NCBI GenBank assembly: GCA_964555675.1
Contig: CAZKTU010000262.1
Location: 1-8,948, forward strand
Reading direction: 5' to 3'
Origin: CAIWXH01 sp964555675
Lineage (GTDB): Bacteria; Chloroflexota; Chloroflexia; Chloroflexales; Chloroflexaceae
DNA: 8,948 bases
Part shown: piece by piece, positions 4,924 to 8,948 of the stretch
Layout of the letters: every line of letters begins with the position of its first letter
How positions within the stretch are numbered: the first letter of the stretch is position 1
Program-made: the position numbers and the translations under genes
Notes under the pieces: model-generated
Seen by the model: only the letters and a program-made list of their open reading frames with translations
Told to the model about the DNA's origin: nothing
Databases searched by the model: none

Positions 4924-5619
4924 ATGGGAAAACGTGCACGCGCCTTGGTAAAACGCCAGCTGGATGATCCGACGGCTCTCTTTGCCGAGGGCGACCGCCA
5001 TCACGAGCGAGGGGAGTGGGAGCAGGCGGCCGCCTGCTACCAACAAGCCTGGGCCGTGGCCGTCAAGCACGACGTCGCCGGCGAAGAGGCGACGCCCAGC
5101 GGTTGGCACCGCACAGGGCTGGCGCTCGTGCAGCTCGGCCGCCACAACGAGGCCGGCCCCTACCTCCGCCGTGCCCTCGCCGACTACCTCAGCCGCGACG
5201 GGCGGCGCAACCGCGAGCGGACCCGCTTTGCGCTCGCCGGCGTCTACGCCATGCTTGGCGAGCGGGAGGCGTTGTTCGAAGCCTGCACCAGGCTCTTTGC
5301 CCACGATGAGCGCTACGTCGCCCGCGCAGCCCTGGCGCCAGAGTTTATGACCGCCTTGCAAGACCCGGATGTGCGCGCGTTCTTCGACCGGTACGTGGCG
5401 CAGATCAAGGCCCAGCGCACGGAGTTCTCCGCCGATGAGCTGCCTGTCTACGGCTGCGACCACTGCCGCGACCGCGGTCGCCCGACCGACTGGCATGACT
5501 GGACGATGGAGTGCAGTGTCTGCGGCAAGAGCTTCTCGTACAGCGGCTGCTCGTGCGATGGCTGCTGCGGCGGCACCTACGCCGGCTTCGGGGGCGGGCG
5601 CACGACCTATAGGGCGTGA
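4924..5619 (+). CDS. TPR-like protein with C-terminal cysteine-rich (zinc-binding-like) tail
   Basis: The family of this 231-residue protein was not recognised as a whole. Residues about 16-125 look like helical TPR-type repeats: DPTALFAEGDRHHERGEWEQ (15-34), WHRTGLALVQLGRHNEAGPY (61-80) and FALAGVYAMLGEREALFEA (102-120). A linker with EFMTALQDPDVRAFF (140-154) follows. The tail (about 174-226) has eight cysteines: Cys178-x2-Cys181, Cys197-x2-Cys200, then a dense Cys209, 211, 214, 215 cluster, ending in a Gly-rich stretch. The first two CxxC pairs look like a zinc ribbon. No signal peptide or membrane helix is seen. AGGGG (4914-4918) precedes the ATG, and the gene lies 41 bp after the TetR stop, so it may be co-transcribed. 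A scaffold or adaptor role is the most that can be suggested. Confidence 0.8.
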   Translation: MGKRARALVKRQLDDPTALFAEGDRHHERGEWEQAAACYQQAWAVAVKHDVAGEEATPSGWHRTGLALVQLGRHNEAGPYLRRALADYLSRDGRRNRERTRFALAGVYAMLGEREALFEACTRLFAHDERYVARAALAPEFMTALQDPDVRAFFDRYVAQIKAQRTEFSADELPVYGCDHCRDRGRPTDWHDWTMECSVCGKSFSYSGCSCDGCCGGTYAGFGGGRTTYRA

Positions 5620-5644
5620 GCGAGCCTCCGGCCATTGCGCTATC

Positions 5645-5670
5645 GCCACGGCAGCCCGTGGCTTGAAATT
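5645..5670 (+). terminator. candidate hairpin terminator after the TPR gene
   Basis: GCCACGG (5645-5651), a CAGC loop and CCGTGGC (5656-5662) form a perfect 7-bp stem 25 bp after the TPR stop, followed by the weak tract TTGAAATT. The stem is good but the T-tract is poor. It would isolate the truncated SDR downstream from TetR/TPR transcription. Confidence 0.4.
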
Positions 5671-5713
5671 GCCCCTCGCGATCTGGTCACACGCTCCTCC
5701 CGCGCGTGTCTAA

Positions 5714-6301
5714 GCCGAGCACCCCCTCGTCGAAACCCATGTCGCCGACATGGCTGATGGCGGCGCCCTCGAGCGCCTGGCCGCCACCTGCCCGGACGTC
5801 ACGGTGCTCGTCAACAACGCGGCAGTGCAGAACAACTACGACTTCGCCGACACCAATGTGTCGGCAGAGCTGATCGCCAGTGAGCTGGCGACCAACCTTT
5901 CCGGCCCGCTCACGCTGATCAAACTGCTCCTGCCGCAGCTGCTCGCCCGGCCCGAGGCGGCGATCGTGAACATCACCTCGGGCCTGGCCTACGTGCCGAA
6001 GCAGAGTGCGGCAGTCTACTGCGGCAGCAAGGCCGGGCTGCACCTCGCCACCCGCGCCCTGCGCTGGCAGCTGGAGGGCACGCCAGTGCGGGTGTTCGAG
6101 GTGATCCCGCCCCTGGTCGACACGGGGATGACCGCGGGCCGAGGCTCGGGCAAGATCACCCCTCAGGCCCTGGTGGACGAGTTCTGGCCGGCCTTCGCCC
6201 GCGACCAGGCGGTGATCCCCATTGGCAAATCACGGCTGCTCCTGCTCCTCCAGCGTGCCGCACCTGGCGTAGCAGACCGTATCATGCGCCGTGGGCTGTA
6301 G
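5714..6301 (+). pseudogene. 5'-truncated SDR lacking the cofactor-binding N-terminus
   Basis: From the first ATG at 5750 this is a 183-residue open frame that reads as the C-terminal three quarters of a DltE-like SDR: VLVNNAAV (19-26), Asn49, Ser77 in NITSG, Tyr90/Lys94 in YCGSK, and PPLVDTGM after the active site. The Gly-rich TGxxxGIG cofactor motif and first two Rossmann strands are missing. SDR-like sequence (AEHPLVETHVAD) continues in frame upstream of the ATG to 5714, where a TAA (5711-5713) stops it. Only about 90 bp separate that point from the TPR stop, too little for the missing 50 or so codons. No ribosome site precedes the ATG. The best reading is a gene that lost its 5' end by deletion. 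A short functional protein is possible but would lack the NAD(P) site. Confidence 0.7.
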
Positions 6302-6345
6302 GGGTGTCCGCAAGGGAGATCCTCGTGAAAAACGCCTTCTCCCCC

Positions 6346-6374
6346 TTGACGAACCACCATCCTTGAGATACACT
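6346..6374 (+). promoter_or_regulatory. sigma-70 promoter of the third TetR gene
   Basis: TTGACG (6346-6351; 5 of 6), a 17-bp spacer and TACACT (6369-6374; 4 of 6) place the start near 6381, directly before the palindrome at 6385-6399. A repressor bound there would block promoter clearance. Confidence 0.65.
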
Positions 6375-6384
6375 GCACTCTATC

Positions 6385-6399
6385 AATAACAGTGTTATT
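6385..6399. promoter_or_regulatory. perfect AATAACA-G-TGTTATT palindrome, likely TetR operator
   Basis: This is a 15-bp palindrome with 7-bp perfect arms around a single G, just downstream of the predicted start site and 20 bp before the TetR ATG. Its core AACAGTGTTA recurs at 7069-7078 upstream of the SDR-MDR pair. The AT-rich sequence stands out against the GC-rich surroundings. Confidence 0.65.
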
Positions 6400-6418
6400 T
6401 TAGGAACACGCCGATCCT

Positions 6419-7024
6419 ATGCAAACCTACAGCGCGGCGCGAGACCAGAACCAGGAGACGCTGCGGCGAACCGTTGTCGCCGCCGCCGAGCGGGTTCTGC
6501 TTGGCCAGGGGCCCGAGGCAGTCACCGTGCGGCGCATCGCCCAGGAGCTCGACTGCTCTACCACCGTGATCTACAACCTCTTCGGCAGCAAGGACGGCCT
6601 GTCCAACGCGCTCTACCAGGAGGGCTGCCGGCTGCTCCACGCCGACCTAGCCACGGTCCCGCCTCAGGGCGAGCCGCGCGATTACCTGACCGCACTCGCC
6701 TGGGCCTTCTGGGAGTTCGCCCGCCAGCACCCCCAGTTCTACGCCCTCATGTTCGCCGGTGCGTTGCCCCAGTTCAAACCCGACGCCGCGAGCATTCAGG
6801 ACGTCGCCACGGCGATCGGTCTGCTCGTCGCCGTGCTGGACGGCTACCGAGAGGCCGAGCTCCTCCACACTGACGATACGGCCCAGACCGCGAAGATGCT
6901 CTGGGCGTCGCTCCATGGGGTGATCCACCTGCGCTTTGCCGGCCACCTGGCTGACGAGGCTGAGGCCCGCTCGCTCTACGCCTACACCGTCACCACGCTC
7001 GTCGAGGCCCTGCTCAGGGATTAG
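6419..7024 (+). CDS. TetR/AcrR family regulator with WHG-type C-terminal domain
   Basis: This 201-residue TetR protein has a DNA-binding domain at about 12-60, with the helix-turn-helix VTVRRIAQELDCSTTVIYNLF (35-55) and the following GSKDGL. The ligand domain contains ALAWAFWEFARQHPQFYALMF (92-112) and WASLHGVIHLRFAGHL (162-177), which matches the W-x3-HG signature of the WHG-type C-terminal domain. The ATG at 6419 has only a distant AGGA (6402-6405, 13 bases away), so translation may be weak; no better in-frame start is seen. A perfect palindrome sits between promoter and start codon, and a related element precedes the SDR-MDR pair downstream, so it probably represses itself and that pair. 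Cys46 and Cys70 are present but no known redox motif is recognised. Confidence 0.9.
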   Translation: MQTYSAARDQNQETLRRTVVAAAERVLLGQGPEAVTVRRIAQELDCSTTVIYNLFGSKDGLSNALYQEGCRLLHADLATVPPQGEPRDYLTALAWAFWEFARQHPQFYALMFAGALPQFKPDAASIQDVATAIGLLVAVLDGYREAELLHTDDTAQTAKMLWASLHGVIHLRFAGHLADEAEARSLYAYTVTTLVEALLRD

Positions 7025-7029
7025 GCACT

Positions 7030-7056
7030 CGCGGGCCGCGGGGCCCGCGTCTCTTT
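7030..7056 (+). terminator. strong hairpin terminator after the third TetR gene
   Basis: CGCGGGCC (7030-7037), a GCGG loop and GGCCCGCG (7042-7049) form a perfect 8-bp GC stem six bases after the TetR stop, followed by TCTCTTT. This is the best intrinsic-terminator candidate in the window. It implies that the SDR-MDR pair has its own promoter between about 7054 and 7100. Confidence 0.65.
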
Positions 7057-7065
7057 AACCCTTTG

Positions 7066-7087
7066 GAAAACAGTGTTACCAAGTAAC
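7066..7087. promoter_or_regulatory. probable TetR operator upstream of the SDR-MDR operon
   Basis: AACAGTGTTA (7069-7078) repeats exactly the core of the palindrome at 6388-6397. It has AACA-G-TGTT arms plus one outer G/C pair (7066/7080), and overlaps a second inverted repeat, GTTAC-CAA-GTAAC (7075-7087). The promoter here is poorly defined: TTGGAA (7063-7068) with GACAAT (7088-7093) has a 19-bp spacer, and TTTAAC (7054-7059) with TACCAA (7077-7082) has 17 bp. In both options the operator overlaps the promoter. Confidence 0.55.
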
Positions 7088-7114
7088 GACAATGCTACGA
7101 AAGGAACCACTAGG

Positions 7115-7933
7115 ATGAGCCGCTATCAGGGGAAGACCGCGCTCGTGACCGGGGCCTCGTCGGGGATCGGGGAGGCGTTCGCTCGTGATCTCGCGCGGCG
7201 GGGGATGCAGCTGATCCTCGTCGCCCGCAGCGCCAGCCGCCTGAACGAGATCGCCGCCGAACTCCGTGCCCGCCACGGCGTGACGGTCACGGTGCTGCCG
7301 GCCGACCTTGGCGAGGAGCGCGCTGCCGAGCGGCTCCGGCGCGAGGTCGAGCAGCGCGACCTGCGCGTGGATATGCTGGTGAACAACGCCGGCTTCGCTA
7401 CCCACGGTCGCTTCGAGGAGGTGGGGGGCGACCGCGACCACCAGCAGGTGATGGTCAACGTCACCGCCCTCGTCGACCTGACCCACGCGTTCGTGCCCGC
7501 GATGCTGGAGCGCGGGGGCGGCGACGTGATCAACGTCGCCTCGACCGTGGCCTACCAGCCGACGCCCTTCATGGCGGTCTACGGTGCCTCGAAGGCCTTC
7601 GTGACCTCGTTCTCGGCGGCGCTGGCCGAGGAGTACCGCGGGCGGGGCCTGCGGGTGCTGGCGCTCTGCCCGGGTGCAACGGCCACCGGCTTCTTCGACG
7701 TCGCCGGCACCGACTCGATCGCCATGGGCCGCATGCGCAGCTCCGAGCAGGTGGTCGCCACCGCGCTACGGGCCCTTGAGCGGGGCAAGAGCGTGGTGAT
7801 CGACGGGGCGATGAACACCCTGGTCGCCGTCGTGGCGAAGCGGCTATCCTTCGCCCTGGGCGCGCGCCTCGCCGCCGGCGTGACCCGCCCGCAGCCCTCG
7901 GTCGAGACGGCCGCGCCCGGGAGGGTTCAGTGA
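7115..7933 (+). CDS. short-chain dehydrogenase/reductase (DltE/YqjQ-like SDR)
   Basis: This 272-residue classical SDR has TGASSGIG (12-19), Arg38 (NADP(H) preference likely), LPADL (61-65), NNAG (90-93), Asn115, Ser143, Tyr156 and Lys160 (YGASK), and CPGATATGFF (185-194). The C-terminal tail from about residue 230, rich in Val and Ala and containing VAKRLSFALG, resembles the hydrophobic tail of DltE/YqjQ-type SDRs and may promote dimer or membrane association. The ATG at 7115 is chosen because AAAGGAA (7100-7106) lies eight bases upstream; an in-frame GTG at 7073 lies inside the operator and would add a meaningless 14 residues. Its stop overlaps the next gene's start by 4 bp, so SDR and MDR are translated together and probably act in one pathway. 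The substrate is unknown. Confidence 0.92.
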   Translation: MSRYQGKTALVTGASSGIGEAFARDLARRGMQLILVARSASRLNEIAAELRARHGVTVTVLPADLGEERAAERLRREVEQRDLRVDMLVNNAGFATHGRFEEVGGDRDHQQVMVNVTALVDLTHAFVPAMLERGGGDVINVASTVAYQPTPFMAVYGASKAFVTSFSAALAEEYRGRGLRVLALCPGATATGFFDVAGTDSIAMGRMRSSEQVVATALRALERGKSVVIDGAMNTLVAVVAKRLSFALGARLAAGVTRPQPSVETAAPGRVQ

Positions 7934-8937
7934 ACCGACAGGTGATGATCCAGCGGCCGGGCGGGCCCGAGGTGCTTGCGGTCGTCGAGCGCCAGGTGCC
8001 CGAGCCCGGCCCGGGGATGGTGCGTGTGCGCGTGCTGGCCGCGGGCGTTGCCTATGCCGACATCCTCATGCGCAAGGGGGTCTACCCGGGGGCGCCGCGG
8101 ATGCCCTTCGTCCCCGGGTACGACATCGTCGGTACGGTCGACGCGCTCGGCCCCGGCGTGGCCGGGTTTGCCATCGGCCAGCGTGTCGCGGCTCTGACCA
8201 CGACGGGCGGCTACACGACGTACGCCATCGTGCCGGCAGCCGAGCTGATCCCGGTGCCTGATGACGTCGACCCGGCCGAGGCCGTAAGCTCGCTGCTGAA
8301 CTACGTGACCGCCTACCAGCTGCTCCACCGCGAGGCGCGGGTGCGATCCAGCGAACGTGTCCTCGTGCACGGCGCCGCCGGCGGGGTGGGCACAGCCCTG
8401 CTGGAGCTCGGCCGGCTCGCCGGGCTGACCGTCTACGGCACCGCCTCGCCAGCGAAGCATGATCTGGTGGTCGAGCTTGGTGCAACACCGCTCGACTACC
8501 GCGACCCCGGACTGCCCGAGCTTGTTCGCGCGCTGACAGGCGGGGGCGTCGACGCGGTCTTCGACGGGGTCGGCGGCGTGAGCTTTCACCGCTCATACCG
8601 GATGCTCCGCCCGCGCGGACGCCTGGTCGCCTATGGCGTCGGCCCTGCCGTCTCGCAGAGCCGGGTCCCGCTGCTTGGGATCATCGACTCGGTGGCCCGC
8701 CTGGCGGCGCTCCGGCTGATCCCCGACGGCCGCGCCGTCTCGTTCTACCAGATCAACCCGCTGCGCCGCCGGCACCCCGACTGGTTCCAGGCCGACGTCG
8801 CGGCGGTGTTCGCGCACCTCGCCCGCGGGGAGATCCGCCCGACCGTCTCCGCGCGCCTTCCGCTCGAACAGGCGGCCCGGGCGCAATCCATCCTTGAGGC
8901 CGGACAGAGCCGTGGGAAGGTCGTCCTCGTCCCATAG
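7930..8937 (+). CDS. zinc-independent medium-chain dehydrogenase/reductase (quinone oxidoreductase-like)
   Basis: This complete 335-residue MDR enzyme has a GroES-like N-terminal half (about 1-125) with AAGVAYADILMRKGVYP (37-53), PFVPGYDIVGTV (59-70) and GQRVAAL (83-89), then a Rossmann domain with HGAAGGVGTALLEL (147-160), ELGATPLDYRD (182-192) and DAVFDGVGG (208-216). The Cys/His ligands of zinc alcohol dehydrogenases are missing, so it belongs to the zinc-free NADPH:quinone/enone reductase branch; it looks closest to the group often labelled MDR8-like. It probably reduces an activated double bond or quinone with NADPH. Translation starts at GTG 7930, overlapping the SDR stop (7931-7933), with GGAGG (7920-7924) inside the SDR gene five bases upstream. 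The stop is at 8935-8937, just before the window edge. Confidence 0.9.
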   Translation: MNRQVMIQRPGGPEVLAVVERQVPEPGPGMVRVRVLAAGVAYADILMRKGVYPGAPRMPFVPGYDIVGTVDALGPGVAGFAIGQRVAALTTTGGYTTYAIVPAAELIPVPDDVDPAEAVSSLLNYVTAYQLLHREARVRSSERVLVHGAAGGVGTALLELGRLAGLTVYGTASPAKHDLVVELGATPLDYRDPGLPELVRALTGGGVDAVFDGVGGVSFHRSYRMLRPRGRLVAYGVGPAVSQSRVPLLGIIDSVARLAALRLIPDGRAVSFYQINPLRRRHPDWFQADVAAVFAHLARGEIRPTVSARLPLEQAARAQSILEAGQSRGKVVLVP

Positions 8938-8948
8938 CACTGCTACCA

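Noticed and set aside
4879..5649. Long leftward open frame of 256 codons opposite the TPR gene
   Set aside because: It mirrors the codon pattern of the TPR gene in GC-rich DNA, has no recognisable domain, and the plus-strand protein has clear TPR and CxxC structure and a ribosome site.
7073..7114. Upstream GTG start for the second complete SDR
   Set aside because: It lies within the operator and lacks a ribosome site; the ATG at 7115 has AAAGGAA and begins the normal SDR N-terminus.
1..8948. Search for tRNA, rRNA, CRISPR arrays, insertion sequences, integrases or attachment sites
   Set aside because: None seen: no transposase-like protein, no regularly spaced long repeats, and no tRNA-like folds noticed by eye.

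Overview
This is a GC-rich (by eye roughly two-thirds G+C), gene-dense bacterial window with no phage, transposon, RNA gene or CRISPR signature. The promoters that can be read are close to the sigma-70 consensus (TTGACA/TATAAT), and the protein mix (many TetR regulators, SDR and MDR oxidoreductases, an EVE-domain protein, a TPR protein with a Cys-rich tail) suits a high-GC environmental bacterium with a large accessory genome. Chloroflexota or Actinomycetota is a guess that cannot be settled from this window.

Layout. (1) 1-1409: possible tail of an unknown gene at the left edge, then a leftward VOC-EVE pair (896 to 88) divergent from a rightward MarR regulator (981-1409). The 84 bp between them hold a consensus promoter for VOC-EVE with two tandem palindromes in it. 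(2) 1439-2910: a rightward TetR regulator (1487-2068) and a classical SDR (2155-2910). Related 6-4-6 inverted repeats lie upstream of both genes. (3) 3095-4882: a leftward NAD(P)-dependent epimerase-like protein (4018 to 3095) divergent from a second TetR regulator (4199-4882). Two GGACG-N2-CGTCC operators lie in the shared promoter region. (4) 4924-6301: a TPR protein ending in a cysteine-rich metal-binding-like tail, then a 5'-truncated SDR remnant. (5) 6346-8937: a third TetR regulator (6419-7024) and a translationally coupled SDR-MDR pair (7115-8937). The regulator and the pair carry a shared AACAGTGTTA element upstream.

Taken together, the window is a run of four independent modules. Each has one small ligand-sensing repressor (MarR, TetR, TetR, TetR), one or two small redox or detoxification-type enzymes, and its own distinct palindromic operator at the promoter of the target and, in most cases, of the regulator. 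This arrangement suggests a xenobiotic, electrophile or secondary-metabolite response island. The ligands and substrates cannot be named from sequence. The operators are the strongest new observation; the enzymes themselves are ordinary family members.
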